DNA of 64,000 bases from Maribacter sedimenticola (GTDB taxonomy: Bacteria > Bacteroidota > Bacteroidia > Flavobacteriales > Flavobacteriaceae). The notes beneath the pieces were generated by a model. It was not told where the DNA came from. It did not search any database and worked only from the letters and a program-made list of their open reading frames with translations. The translations under genes were made by a program, and so were the position numbers. The DNA lies in assembly GCF_900188415.1 (NCBI RefSeq), contig NZ_FZNV01000006.1:62001-126000 (forward strand), given 5' to 3'. Each line of letters starts with the position of its first letter. Within the stretch, counting starts at the first letter, position 1. Of the stretch, positions 18,662 through 27,756 are shown piece after piece.

Positions 18662-20842
18662 TTATACTACTAAAAGACCTTGAGCGAATAATTTTCTAAT
18701 TGGCTTGGAATACCAAAATAGTTCAAAATCACTGGATTGAAGTTCAAAATCCGCTTGTACTTGCTTAAAGGTCATTGCAGGGTGTTGTGGTGTAATTCTG
18801 TTTAAAAGGTCATATAACCAGTGCCCATGAACCCTATCTACGGTTATCTCAAAAACATTGGTCTTTGTATGAAATTTTAAGGTCAACATTTCCCAAGTCT
18901 TTCCTTTTTTGGACTTTACCGTTTGGGTACAAATAGGTGACGATCCCAGCCATACAATTCTAGCCGTAGGTCTGGTTTTAAAGACAGTATCCTCCTGTAA
19001 ACAGTTATAAATAAAATCCGGTTGTATGGTCGTTACCGGTAACTCTACATCAAACCACTCCTGCAACGGCATGTCAAAGCCTATACCATGCATAAAATTG
19101 AACAATGATTTTTTTAATCCAAAGCTAAATTGTGCATGGTCAATACCTGTACCATCCACAAAATCGATATCATTATTGGCGAAAGTAATTTTTTTTAGAT
19201 CCGGAACAACACCAAAGTCTTTTGGTCGTAGACCTACCGGACTGTGGGCCGTTAAAGCGAATTGATGCCAAAACCCTGATTGAACAATTCCCAATTCAAA
19301 TAACTGCCTTACCATTTCCAAGCTGTCAACGGTTTCCTGAACGGTCTGTGTAGGATAGCCATACATTAAATAAGAATGGACCATAATATTGGCTTCGGTA
19401 AAATTACGTGTCACTTGGGCAACCTGAGCCACCGTTACACCTTTATCGATAAGCTGCAACAACCGGTCAGAAGCTACCTCTAAACCACCGGAAACGGCAA
19501 TACAACCCGATGCTTTCAAAAGAAAACAAAGGTCCTGGGTAAAGTTTTTCTCAAAACGAATATTGGTCCACCATGTAATGGTCAATTTGCGCTTTAAAAT
19601 TTCCATGGCCAATGCCTTCATCAACGATGGCGGAGCGGCCTCATCCACAAAATGAAAACCGGTTTCTCCCGTCTGGGCAATTATGGTCTCTATTCTATCT
19701 ACCAACAAGCTGGCGGCTACAGGCTCATATACTTGAATATAATCCAACGATATATCACAGAAGGTACACTTGCCCCAATAACAACCATGTGCCATGGTCA
19801 ATTTATTCCAACGACCATCACTCCATAAACTATGCATTGGATTGGCTATTTCTATTACGGATATATATTGGTCTAACAGTAGGTCCGTATAATCCGGTGT
19901 ACCTACATCTTGCAGCTTATAATCCGATCTGGTACTATCGTTCCTATAGACAATAGCATCATTTTCCAAAATAAAGGTCCGTTTTAGCTCCCCTACTCTA
20001 TTTATCACAAACCCATATATAAGTTCTAAAGGAAGCTCTCCGTCATCCAAGGAAATAAAATCAACAAATTCAAATACCCTTACATCGGTTACGCTACGTA
20101 ACTCCGTATTTGGGAAACCGCCACCCATGGCAATCTTTATATCGGGAAAATTCCTTTTAATAAATTGGGCGCATCGAAAAGCACTATATAAGTTTCCAGG
20201 GAAAGGAACGGAAAAACATACCAACTTGGGTTCGTGTTGTATTAACCTTTGCTCCAATATGGATAAGGTCATATCATCTATGAAGGTAGGCTCGGCATTT
20301 AGATGTTCATAGAGTTCGTCAAAAGAATTTGCGCTACGTCCCAATTTTTCCGCATATCTACTAAAACCAAAATTAGGGTCTACACATTCCACCAAAAAAT
20401 CTGACAGATCCTCTAGATACAATGTTGCCAAATGTTTGGCCTTGTCCTGCATGCCCATATTCCCAAAGGCCCATTCCAAATCGTCCAATTGCTGAAAACG
20501 AGAAGCGCGCGGCAAAAAATTATCGGTACATAACTGCCTGGCCAACGTATGGTTCTTGCCCTGCAAAAATAATAGTACCTGATCCAGGGTTTGTAGGTAT
20601 TGCTCACGTAACTGATATATTCGTTGACAATTTTCCGAAACTATGGATTGTTCTTCATACGCCTTTTCAAAAAGATGTTGAAACGTACCCCTATTGAATA
20701 ATTTTAAAATGACCTCTATACCTAAATCTGATTGAAACGATGTAATCTGTTTCGTATTCAAAAAACCTTTAATATATGCCGTAGCGGGATATGGCGTATT
20801 TAATTGGGTAAATGGAGGAGTTACTAATAAGAGGTCTTTCAC
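18662..20842 (-). CDS. B12-binding-type radical SAM protein
   Basis: A 726-residue enzyme with a GTG start. The N-terminal half (about residues 1-320) contains a Rossmann-like cobalamin-binding-type domain (LVCFSVPFPGNLYSAFRCAQFI, then IAMGGGFPNTELR, then FISLDDGELPLELI). A radical SAM domain follows. The iron-sulfur motif is GCYWGKCTFCD with cysteines at 354, 359 and 362, so the spacing is Cx4Cx2C instead of the canonical Cx3Cx2C. Further RSAM features are FHFVDEAAPPSL and ISGGLEVASDRLLQLIDKG. No DxHxxG motif is seen in the B12 domain. Its substrate is unknown. Neighbours are a tRNA-dihydrouridine synthase upstream and GNAT, GyrI-like and MFS genes downstream. Confidence 0.85.
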   Translation of the reverse strand: MKDLLLVTPPFTQLNTPYPATAYIKGFLNTKQITSFQSDLGIEVILKLFNRGTFQHLFEKAYEEQSIVSENCQRIYQLREQYLQTLDQVLLFLQGKNHTLARQLCTDNFLPRASRFQQLDDLEWAFGNMGMQDKAKHLATLYLEDLSDFLVECVDPNFGFSRYAEKLGRSANSFDELYEHLNAEPTFIDDMTLSILEQRLIQHEPKLVCFSVPFPGNLYSAFRCAQFIKRNFPDIKIAMGGGFPNTELRSVTDVRVFEFVDFISLDDGELPLELIYGFVINRVGELKRTFILENDAIVYRNDSTRSDYKLQDVGTPDYTDLLLDQYISVIEIANPMHSLWSDGRWNKLTMAHGCYWGKCTFCDISLDYIQVYEPVAASLLVDRIETIIAQTGETGFHFVDEAAPPSLMKALAMEILKRKLTITWWTNIRFEKNFTQDLCFLLKASGCIAVSGGLEVASDRLLQLIDKGVTVAQVAQVTRNFTEANIMVHSYLMYGYPTQTVQETVDSLEMVRQLFELGIVQSGFWHQFALTAHSPVGLRPKDFGVVPDLKKITFANNDIDFVDGTGIDHAQFSFGLKKSLFNFMHGIGFDMPLQEWFDVELPVTTIQPDFIYNCLQEDTVFKTRPTARIVWLGSSPICTQTVKSKKGKTWEMLTLKFHTKTNVFEITVDRVHGHWLYDLLNRITPQHPAMTFKQVQADFELQSSDFELFWYSKPIRKLFAQGLLVV

Positions 20843-20889
20843 TAGGTAATTTTAAAGGAATATTGCAAAGATAATGGTTACCGGACTGA

Positions 20890-21837
20890 TTATCCTTCAT
20901 TTAGATTTTCGCGTACCGCTTGTTGATATGCCCTAGGGTTATTGGCCTTTTTGATTCTTTTAAACGTTTGGTGCGGATTGGAGAAAGATTGGGAAAAATA
21001 TTCCCAAAAGCCTTGCATTTTCATTTTTATTGGGGTTGGTCCTGATAGCGCTTCATCGTACTGTTGATAGATAGTATCATGAAATTCGGAAAAAATCTTC
21101 CATCTATCCTTTGGATATTCCGTTGTATCGTTCTTAATCATACTGGGTAAAAACGGGTCTGCAATTAACCCCCTGCCGATCATAAAGTGGTCAATACCAG
21201 GAAAGCGTTCTTTCATCTCCCTAAATTTTGCCACCGATGTAATATCCCCGTTATAATATAGTTTATGGCGGGTATTGTCTATACACTGTTGAAACGCTTC
21301 TAAATCTACTCCGCCTTTATACAATTGTTTTCCTATACGCGCGTGTATTGCAATATTTTTTAATGGGTATTTATCCAATATAGGAAATACCTCTAATATT
21401 TCCTGGGCATGCTCATAGCCCATCCTCATCTTCATGGAAACCGTTACATCCGTTTCTTCATGCGTACGTTTCAGGATAAGGTCTATTTTTCCTGGATTAC
21501 ATATGAGTCCGCTTCCCATTCCCTGTTTAGTCACCATAGGATAAGGACAACCTAAATTCCAATTCAGTTCCTTGTATCCCAAACTTTGAATATACTTTAC
21601 AACAAATAAAAATTCGTCGGCATCATTCGTCATAACCTGAGGGATTACCTCTAGGGTACTATTGTTATGCGGTTGTAAATCTTTTTGATAGGAGTTTTTA
21701 ATGATCAACTTTCCGTTTAAGCGTATGTAGGGTGCGTAAAACGTATCTACACCTCCAAAATACCGATGAAAGGCGTTCCTAAACCTAAAATCGGTAAAGC
21801 CTTGTAACGGGGACGATAAAAGGGTAATGTCTTTCAA
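20890..21837 (-). CDS. tRNA-dihydrouridine synthase (DusC-like)
   Basis: A 315-residue FMN-dependent Dus enzyme, which reduces uridine in tRNA. Motifs are LLSSPLQGFTDFRFR at the start, ELNWNLGCPYPMVTKQGMGSGL (with the catalytic Cys in NLGCP), VSMKMRMGYE, IAIHARIGKQLYKG, LYYNGDI and MIGRGLIADPFL. The opening and overall pattern are nearest to DusC, but the subfamily is not certain. Translation starts at a TTG placed directly after the stop codon of the DinB-family gene, so the pair is tightly coupled. Confidence 0.9.
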   Translation of the reverse strand: MKDITLLSSPLQGFTDFRFRNAFHRYFGGVDTFYAPYIRLNGKLIIKNSYQKDLQPHNNSTLEVIPQVMTNDADEFLFVVKYIQSLGYKELNWNLGCPYPMVTKQGMGSGLICNPGKIDLILKRTHEETDVTVSMKMRMGYEHAQEILEVFPILDKYPLKNIAIHARIGKQLYKGGVDLEAFQQCIDNTRHKLYYNGDITSVAKFREMKERFPGIDHFMIGRGLIADPFLPSMIKNDTTEYPKDRWKIFSEFHDTIYQQYDEALSGPTPIKMKMQGFWEYFSQSFSNPHQTFKRIKKANNPRAYQQAVRENLNEG

Positions 21838-22350
21838 TTATGCCCGATCGTTTAATACGCTTGCCGTAACCAACAACTGACCTATATGACGTTGACAATG
21901 TTCTGCGGCATGGAACAACAGTCCCAAAACAGTAGTAGGTAATTTTTTTCTGCCAACGGTTCTTCTTTCACTTAGGGTTTCTTCAGGTAAGTTTTTAAAA
22001 TACTCCAAAGCCTCCTCTACCTTACGGGAAAATTGTTCCTGTAAAAAAGTAACTTCGGTCTGTAGATTAAATGTACCCTCATGTTTTAGGAAATTAAATT
22101 GTTCCTCAGATAACGATTCTCCTTTGGCATAGGTCAACAACCGGTCTAAGACTCCTGTCATATGGTTCATATGAAAACCTACCGAAGCCCTTCCGCTAGC
22201 CTTGGCCCACAATAATTCCTTTGGGAAATTGTCCGTATATTTCCTTAATTCCCTTTCTGATTGCAACAACGCATGTGCTGCGGGTTGCAATGTACCGGTT
22301 ATATTAGGGATTGGCCCACTTAACCAAAATTCTAAACTATCATCTTCCAT
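21838..22350 (-). CDS. DinB/YfiT-family putative metalloenzyme
   Basis: A 170-residue four-helix-bundle protein of the DinB/YfiT-like superfamily. The three metal-ligand histidine positions can be seen: one in VGFHMNHMTGVLDRL (first helix pair) and two in LLFHAAEHCQRHIGQLL near the end. Family members bind a divalent metal and include thiol-S-transferases such as bacillithiol transferases. The ATG at 22350 (MEDDSLEFW) is preferred over a TTG two codons upstream. It abuts the Dus gene and lies 40 bp after pssA. Specific function unknown. Confidence 0.85.
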   Translation of the reverse strand: MEDDSLEFWLSGPIPNITGTLQPAAHALLQSERELRKYTDNFPKELLWAKASGRASVGFHMNHMTGVLDRLLTYAKGESLSEEQFNFLKHEGTFNLQTEVTFLQEQFSRKVEEALEYFKNLPEETLSERRTVGRKKLPTTVLGLLFHAAEHCQRHIGQLLVTASVLNDRA

Positions 22351-22396
22351 AATCAACTATGCTTTTGGGGAATATTATACTACTCTTTTCTACCTT

Positions 22397-23134
22397 TTAA
22401 AATTTGTCCTGCACAAAGGAACTTACTACGTAGAACAGGATAATTACAGGAATAGCCATATAATGCATGGTTACGATTAAAACAATACTGATAATTATAA
22501 AGATATATCGCATAGCATTATCCTTAAAGCTGGTATTCTTAAATTTTAGCGCAAACAACGGTAAACTACAATTTAATAGGTATGCGCTTAACAGGGTAAG
22601 TACGATCAAAAACCATTGGTTAAGAATAATACCATTTATAATATCATTATTTTGATATAGAAGTATTAACGGTAAGGAAAGTATAAGCAATGCATTTGCC
22701 GGGGTAGGCAAACCTATAAATGATGAGGTTTGGTTTTCATCTATATTAAATTTGGCCAAACGGTATCCGGAGGCCATTGTCACTATAAATCCAAAAATGG
22801 GCAACAAATGCATGAGCTTTAATTGTCCTTCTTCCATAAAAAAGTGAGAACCATCTCCCCACCCATCTGTTTGGGACATGGCCAATAGCTGAAACATGAC
22901 AATACCGGGCACCAAACCACTGGTAATCATATCCGCCAATGAATCTAGCTGTAATCCTAATTCACTCTTTACGTTAAGAACCCTTGCGGCCAATCCGTCA
23001 AAGAAATCAAAGAAAATGCCCAATGCAACGAATATTGCAGCAATTTCCAAGCGATTCATCACGGCAAAAATTGTGGCAACACAACCGCAAAAGACATTTA
23101 AAAGGGTTATAAAATTAGGGATATGTTTTTTCAT
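22397..23134 (-). CDS. pssA: CDP-diacylglycerol-serine O-phosphatidyltransferase
   Basis: Integral membrane phosphatidylserine synthase, the first step to phosphatidylethanolamine. It has 245 residues with the complete CDP-alcohol phosphotransferase signature DGLAAR-x8-G-x3-D-x3-D (about residues 44-66) followed by several membrane helices. The start MKKHIPNFIT is the family-typical one; the frame is open 7 codons further upstream. A short FRLAKFN-like segment after the third helix (YRLAKFNID) fits PssA of the Bacillus/Bacteroidota type. It is the first gene of a long minus-strand run. Confidence 0.93.
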   Translation of the reverse strand: MKKHIPNFITLLNVFCGCVATIFAVMNRLEIAAIFVALGIFFDFFDGLAARVLNVKSELGLQLDSLADMITSGLVPGIVMFQLLAMSQTDGWGDGSHFFMEEGQLKLMHLLPIFGFIVTMASGYRLAKFNIDENQTSSFIGLPTPANALLILSLPLILLYQNNDIINGIILNQWFLIVLTLLSAYLLNCSLPLFALKFKNTSFKDNAMRYIFIIISIVLIVTMHYMAIPVIILFYVVSSFVQDKF

Positions 23135-23341
23135 AAGAATCTTAGTTAGGTACACTTTAAAACCATGTTGGCAACAGGGAACAAAATATGCGCCATAAAA
23201 ATAACATAATTCTAATGGATCATAGATGTAATATATGAAAGTAAAATTATGAGCCCACTAGACAATACTAAATTATAAAAGCTTTTAGAATTAAATCTGT
23301 TATTATTCGCATCTTTGTATCCGCCACGTGCATGTTTCGTT

Positions 23342-24529
23342 ATGTTCAAAAAAATACTTTTTTATTTTACCATATTCCTTTTTAACTTTTTGGGGCAATC
23401 CCAAGAGGTGCAGTTATCCCCGCTATCCAAAATAAGCTTGCTTACCGTGGGTACCGGTGATGATTTGGCCGCAAAATTTGGTCATAGCGCCATTCGTTTA
23501 CAGGATCCTTCCTTAGGAATAGATGAGGTATATGGTTACGGCACCTATGATTTTGAGGACCCCAATTTTTATTTAAATTTTACAAGGGGTAAATTGGCCT
23601 ATACTATTTCCAGAATTCCATATTCTTATTTTGAGAGATCTTACAAACAAGAGCAACGTTGGGTCAAGGAACAATCACTTAACTTAAATTTACAACAACG
23701 CAATGCTATAATTGGCTTTTTAGAGCATAACTTACTTCCTGAAAACAAGAGATACAAGTATGATTTCCTGTTTGATAATTGTGCCACAAGAATACCAATG
23801 GTATTTGAAAAAACGCTAGCCAATGAATTACATTTTAATTTTGATCATCTAAACGAGCATTTAACATTTAGGCAACTTATACGTTTAAAGCTCAACCCTA
23901 ATAGCTGGTCCAATTTTGGAATAGACTTGGCTTTAGGTTCAGTAATAGACCGTAAAGCTACCCCGTATGAACATTTATTCCTCCCTATTTATGTTTATCG
24001 GCAGATGAAGCACACTACTCTAAATGGAGAGCCATTTGTTAAAAAAGAAACGGTTCTTTTAGATATTCCGGAACAGGACTATAGTTCTATTTTTGTTTTT
24101 AGTCCCGCTTTTTGGCTAGGATTGCTTTTAGTTCTGGTTAGCTGGATAACCTATAGAGACCATTCCAAAGGAGAACGTACCAAGTGGCTAGATTTTTCAC
24201 TGTTTATCCTTACTGGACTTTCAGGAATTTTAATTGCTTTTCTTTGGTTTGGTACCGACCACCTGGCAACAAAAATGAATTATAATGCTTTATGGGCGTT
24301 TGCTCCAAATGCAATTGTGGCAATATATCTTCTAAAAAACGACCCTCCTAAATGGATAAATACCTATTTGATCATTGTAATGATTTTGGTCCTATTATCC
24401 ATTTTAATATGGATTTTAAAAATCCAGGTATTTTCCATTTTAATGATACTTGTTTTAGGGGTATTGGGCATTAGATATATCTTCTTGTATTCATTTTTTA
24501 AAACCGTCCAAAAAACCAATATTAATTAA
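23342..24529 (+). CDS. DUF4105 membrane protein
   Basis: A 395-residue protein with a signal peptide (to about LGQSQE), a DUF4105 domain over the first 180 residues (ISLLTVGTGDDLAAKFGHSAIRL, GYGTYDF, FLFDNCATRIP) and four predicted membrane helices at the C-terminus. The FGHSAIR and DNCATR segments hold conserved His and Cys residues reminiscent of the NlpC/P60-like (permuted LRAT-type) papain fold, so a peptidase or acyltransferase activity is possible, but this is inference. The ATG at 23342 gives a clean signal peptide; the frame is open 9 codons earlier. Confidence 0.85.
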   Translation: MFKKILFYFTIFLFNFLGQSQEVQLSPLSKISLLTVGTGDDLAAKFGHSAIRLQDPSLGIDEVYGYGTYDFEDPNFYLNFTRGKLAYTISRIPYSYFERSYKQEQRWVKEQSLNLNLQQRNAIIGFLEHNLLPENKRYKYDFLFDNCATRIPMVFEKTLANELHFNFDHLNEHLTFRQLIRLKLNPNSWSNFGIDLALGSVIDRKATPYEHLFLPIYVYRQMKHTTLNGEPFVKKETVLLDIPEQDYSSIFVFSPAFWLGLLLVLVSWITYRDHSKGERTKWLDFSLFILTGLSGILIAFLWFGTDHLATKMNYNALWAFAPNAIVAIYLLKNDPPKWINTYLIIVMILVLLSILIWILKIQVFSILMILVLGVLGIRYIFLYSFFKTVQKTNIN

Positions 24530-24588
24530 AATTCTCACGAATAAATTGGTTTTAGAACGTAGCATCAATAACGAACAATAAAAAATAT

Positions 24589-26460
24589 ATGAACTTACTT
24601 ACCGTTGAAAATATTTCAAAATCCTATGGCGAGCTGGTCTTGTTTGACAACCTTTCTTTTGGTATTAACAAGGACCAAAAAATTGCCTTGATAGCAAAAA
24701 ACGGTACAGGAAAAACATCCATATTAAATATTCTATCCGGGGCGGACACCCCAGACTCCGGTCAAGTGAATTATCGTAAGTCTACCCGAGTTTCCTTTTT
24801 GGCACAAGAGCCGGTAATGGACCCCAACTTAACCGTTGAAGAGACCATATTTGCGTCTGATAATGAAATTTTACAAGTTATTTCAAACTACGAAAAAGCC
24901 TTATTAAATCCTGAAGATGCAGATGCTTACCAAAAGGCATTTGAGGCAATGGACCGTTTTGAAGCTTGGGATTTTGAGACCCAGTACAAACAAATATTGT
25001 CCAAGCTAAAATTGGATGACCTCAATGCAAAGGTGGGCAGGTTATCCGGCGGGCAGAAAAAACGATTGGCATTGGCCAATGCACTTATCAATAAACCGGA
25101 CTTACTGGTCCTAGACGAACCAACCAACCATCTAGATCTTGAAATGATCGAATGGCTAGAGGATTTTTTCGCAAAAGAAAACATGACCCTTTTCATGGTA
25201 ACGCACGACCGTTATTTTTTAGAGCGTGTATGCAATGAAATCATTGAATTGGAAAATGGCAAACTATACCCATATAAAGGAAATTATTCTTACTATTTGG
25301 AGAAAAAGGAAGCCCGTATAGAACAGGAGGCCACAGAGCAACATAAAACGGAATTGCTGTTCAAGAAAGAATTAGATTGGATGAGGCGTCAGCCAAAGGC
25401 ACGTACCACAAAATCAAAATCAAGAATAGATGATTTTGCGGTAATCAAGGAAAAAGCCAGCCAGCGGAGAAAGGACCATCAAGTTCAGCTAGAGTTGAAT
25501 ATGGAGCGTGTTGGCAGTAAAATATTGGAGTTGCATAAGATTTCAAAATCTTACCCCAATAAACCAATACTTGATAAGTTTGAATATGTATTTCAAAAAG
25601 GTGAGCGCATTGGCATTATTGGTAAGAACGGCACAGGAAAATCTACTTTCCTGAACATTCTTACAGGCAAGGACCAACCAGATGCCGGAAAGGTGGTGGT
25701 AGGTGATACCATAAAGTTTGGCTATTACACCCAAAAGGGCATTCAGATAAAAGAGGGTCAAAAAGTAATAGATGTCATACGTGAGTTTGGAGATTATATT
25801 CCGTTAATGAAAGGCAGGCAAATTTCTGCCCAGCAACTTTTAGAGCGATTTCTTTTTGATAGAAAAAAACAATATGATTTCGTTGAAAAATTAAGTGGTG
25901 GGGAAAGAAAGCGGCTATATTTATGTACCGTACTTATTCAAAATCCCAATTTTTTGATACTGGATGAACCAACCAACGATTTGGATATTGTTACCCTGAA
26001 TGTATTGGAAAGTTTTTTGATGGATTTCCAAGGTTGTCTAATGGTCGTTTCCCATGACCGTTATTTTATGGATAAAATCGTAGACCACCTTTTTGTCTTT
26101 CGGGGTAATGCCGTAATTGAGGATTTTCCCGGTAATTACTCGGAATATAGGGCTTATGAGGACAGTCAGATACAGGAAAAGCGAGAACAGAAAGAATTAA
26201 AGAGCACGCCTAAATCTAACTGGAAAGATACTTCCTCAAATGCAAAAGCTTCATACGCGGAACAACAGGAGTTTAAAAAATTGGAACGGGAAATACAGAA
26301 ACTGGAACAAAAAAAGGTAAAAGTGCAAGAAAAATTTACGGATACCTCATTATCTCCAGATGAAATTAAAGACCTGTCCATTGAACTTAATGAATTAACG
26401 GATTCCATTGACCAAAAGACAGAGCGTTGGTTTGAACTATCGGCAATTATTGAAGGTTAG
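24589..26460 (+). CDS. ABC-F family ATPase (Uup-like)
   Basis: A 623-residue soluble protein with two ABC domains and no membrane part. The first Walker A is AKNGTGKT (36-43) with signature LSGGQKKR; the second is GKNGTGKS with signature LSGGERKR. Both Walker B segments continue into EPTN(H/D)LD, the mark of ABC-F. A linker rich in Arg/Lys (PKARTTKSKSRIDDF) is the tRNA-interaction motif region, and a C-terminal coiled coil (about 560-615) is typical of Uup. ABC-F proteins act on ribosomes; Uup-type members influence ribosome function and DNA element excision. Confidence 0.92.
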   Translation: MNLLTVENISKSYGELVLFDNLSFGINKDQKIALIAKNGTGKTSILNILSGADTPDSGQVNYRKSTRVSFLAQEPVMDPNLTVEETIFASDNEILQVISNYEKALLNPEDADAYQKAFEAMDRFEAWDFETQYKQILSKLKLDDLNAKVGRLSGGQKKRLALANALINKPDLLVLDEPTNHLDLEMIEWLEDFFAKENMTLFMVTHDRYFLERVCNEIIELENGKLYPYKGNYSYYLEKKEARIEQEATEQHKTELLFKKELDWMRRQPKARTTKSKSRIDDFAVIKEKASQRRKDHQVQLELNMERVGSKILELHKISKSYPNKPILDKFEYVFQKGERIGIIGKNGTGKSTFLNILTGKDQPDAGKVVVGDTIKFGYYTQKGIQIKEGQKVIDVIREFGDYIPLMKGRQISAQQLLERFLFDRKKQYDFVEKLSGGERKRLYLCTVLIQNPNFLILDEPTNDLDIVTLNVLESFLMDFQGCLMVVSHDRYFMDKIVDHLFVFRGNAVIEDFPGNYSEYRAYEDSQIQEKREQKELKSTPKSNWKDTSSNAKASYAEQQEFKKLEREIQKLEQKKVKVQEKFTDTSLSPDEIKDLSIELNELTDSIDQKTERWFELSAIIEG

Positions 26461-26527
26461 TGGTACAATAAACTAATTAAGCGGTATGCTCTTGTTTGGA
26501 CAAAATAACCAACGAACAAAAATTACC

Positions 26528-26557
26528 GTTCGTCTACAGTAAAATGATACTCACCTA
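26528..26557 (+). promoter_or_regulatory. 21-bp-spaced direct repeat upstream of small secreted paralogue A
   Basis: Half-sites GTTCGTCTA and ACTCACCTA, separated by 12 bp (21 bp centre to centre; 5 of 9 identical, the rest transitions). It ends 56 bp before the start codon of the secreted peptide gene. The same geometry occurs before the three paralogues. The second half-site is the weakest of the set. An inverted repeat ACGAAC/GTTCGT overlaps the left half. Confidence 0.45.
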
Positions 26558-26613
26558 ACATCATAGAATTTAGTTAGACTATGCTACTACTTTAGCAGTA
26601 TAATTAAACGAAT

Positions 26614-26871
26614 ATGAGACTGTTTATCGCTTTTGCCGCACTATTTTTAACTAGCTTTTTGGGTCATGCCCAAAAAACAACAGAAGACAATCCTGCTACA
26701 ACAAGGACAACAAAGACAATTTTAGTTCAAAAGATAGAGACCAAAAAGGCAACACCAATTAAAAGTACAACTGACAAAATTGAAGTAGCTAGGTTGCATA
26801 AACATAAGAACAACAGAATAATTAAGGCATTGGCGTTCGACGTAAAAGCGAACCAACCAAAAATGGCTTAA
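26614..26871 (+). CDS. small secreted basic protein, paralogue A (85 aa)
   Basis: An 85-residue protein with a signal peptide MRLFIAFAALFLTSFLGHA and Gln20 as the likely first mature residue. The mature part is basic and Thr/Lys rich. Its C-terminal core, VARLHKHKNNRIIKALAF (58-75), aligns without gaps to the other three paralogues in the window (AR, KN, I/V and LxF conserved). It ends ...KMA. I do not recognise the family and can name no function. It is monocistronic by spacing, with a 30-bp repeat element upstream that resembles those of the paralogues. The mature product is about 66 residues with no cysteine. Confidence 0.75.
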   Translation: MRLFIAFAALFLTSFLGHAQKTTEDNPATTRTTKTILVQKIETKKATPIKSTTDKIEVARLHKHKNNRIIKALAFDVKANQPKMA

Positions 26872-26967
26872 CGTTACGTTTAACTCTTTTTATTATACGT
26901 GCGCATTTTAGCCAACTCATATTCCAAACTAAATACTTCAAAACAATAACAGTTGACAAAGGATACT

Positions 26968-26975
26968 TATTTTTG
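26968..26975 (+). promoter_or_regulatory. putative -7 element
   Basis: TATTTTTG matches TAnnTTTG exactly, 13 bp before the TTG start of the next gene. A TTG lies only 12 bp upstream, shorter than the usual -33 spacing. Confidence 0.35.
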
Positions 26976-26988
26976 AAAAAAAAATGGT

Positions 26989-27483
26989 TTGTATCAAATA
27001 TTGTCCTTTTTAAAATTCTATGTTACGGCTACCAATCAACACGGTGTACATTCCCCTTTTGTCTATGACTACGTCACAAAATGTTTGTATAAAAAAGAAA
27101 GAATCAGGCTACCTGTAAGTATAAAAGTTCTAGTAAAAAGTATTTTATACTTTAATTACCAAACCGCAAGGTTATTGACCGCGAACAAAAATCTGGAAAA
27201 AGATATATTTGACCATTGCCCTAATGTCAATTTTACCCAAGAAAACCCTATTGTAATTGTTGGCTCCGTTAATGAGATCCTGCACAGTAAAATTCTAGAT
27301 CAGAAACTTGAAAATAAAACAATGCTGTTCATTGATAAAATCCATAAAAATCAAAATACTTTTGAGCAATGGAAACATATACAGGCACATAATCAAGTAA
27401 CCGTTACTATAGATTTGTTTTATTGTGGCTTGGTTTTCGTTAGAAAGGAACAAGTTAAAGAACATTTTAAAATACGGATATAA
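26989..27483 (+). CDS. shortened methyltransferase-like protein, SAM site apparently missing
   Basis: A 164-residue protein with a TTG start. The beginning (SFLKFYVTATNQHGVHSPFVYDYVTKCLY) and the end (VTVTIDLFYCGLVFVRKEQVKEHFKIRI) match, as I recall it, a flavobacterial class I SAM-dependent methyltransferase-like family of about 230-250 residues. In that family the middle holds a LELGTSLG-type SAM-binding loop. Here the middle is about 80 residues shorter and no such glycine loop or acidic motif can be seen. It is either a decayed member or one adapted to a non-enzymatic role. The frame is intact, with no stop or frameshift. Confidence 0.6.
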   Translation: MYQILSFLKFYVTATNQHGVHSPFVYDYVTKCLYKKERIRLPVSIKVLVKSILYFNYQTARLLTANKNLEKDIFDHCPNVNFTQENPIVIVGSVNEILHSKILDQKLENKTMLFIDKIHKNQNTFEQWKHIQAHNQVTVTIDLFYCGLVFVRKEQVKEHFKIRI

Positions 27484-27517
27484 ACCTGTAATTTTAAACT
27501 TAATCTCATCAATAAAA

Positions 27518-27664
27518 ATGAACAATACTATTTACATTATACTGGCAGTAGTATTTGCACTTTATTTGGCACTTACGATAATAAATAGGAACAAATCCAA
27601 ATCCCGCAAATCAAAAAAATTCATGGGCGATTATGAGCGTAAGGATAAGCACAAGAAAAATTAA
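27518..27664 (+). CDS. small single-pass membrane protein (48 aa)
   Basis: A 48-residue protein: one N-terminal membrane helix (TIYIILAVVFALYLALTII) followed by a strongly basic tail (RNKSKSRKSKKF...KDKHKKN). The ATG after AATAAAA is the natural start; the open frame extends upstream into the preceding gene. Function unknown. The layout, with a helix then a positive tail, suggests an inner-membrane protein with a cytoplasmic tail that might contact nucleic acid or acidic lipids; this is only inference. It lies 34 bp after the methyltransferase-like gene. Confidence 0.6.
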   Translation: MNNTIYIILAVVFALYLALTIINRNKSKSRKSKKFMGDYERKDKHKKN

Positions 27665-27756
27665 GCCGTTAATTTCGTGAACCAAAAAATAAGTTACAAT
27701 CAACAAACGGTAAATAAGAACAATATGTTCATTATCCCTTAAAGTTTTATAGTACA

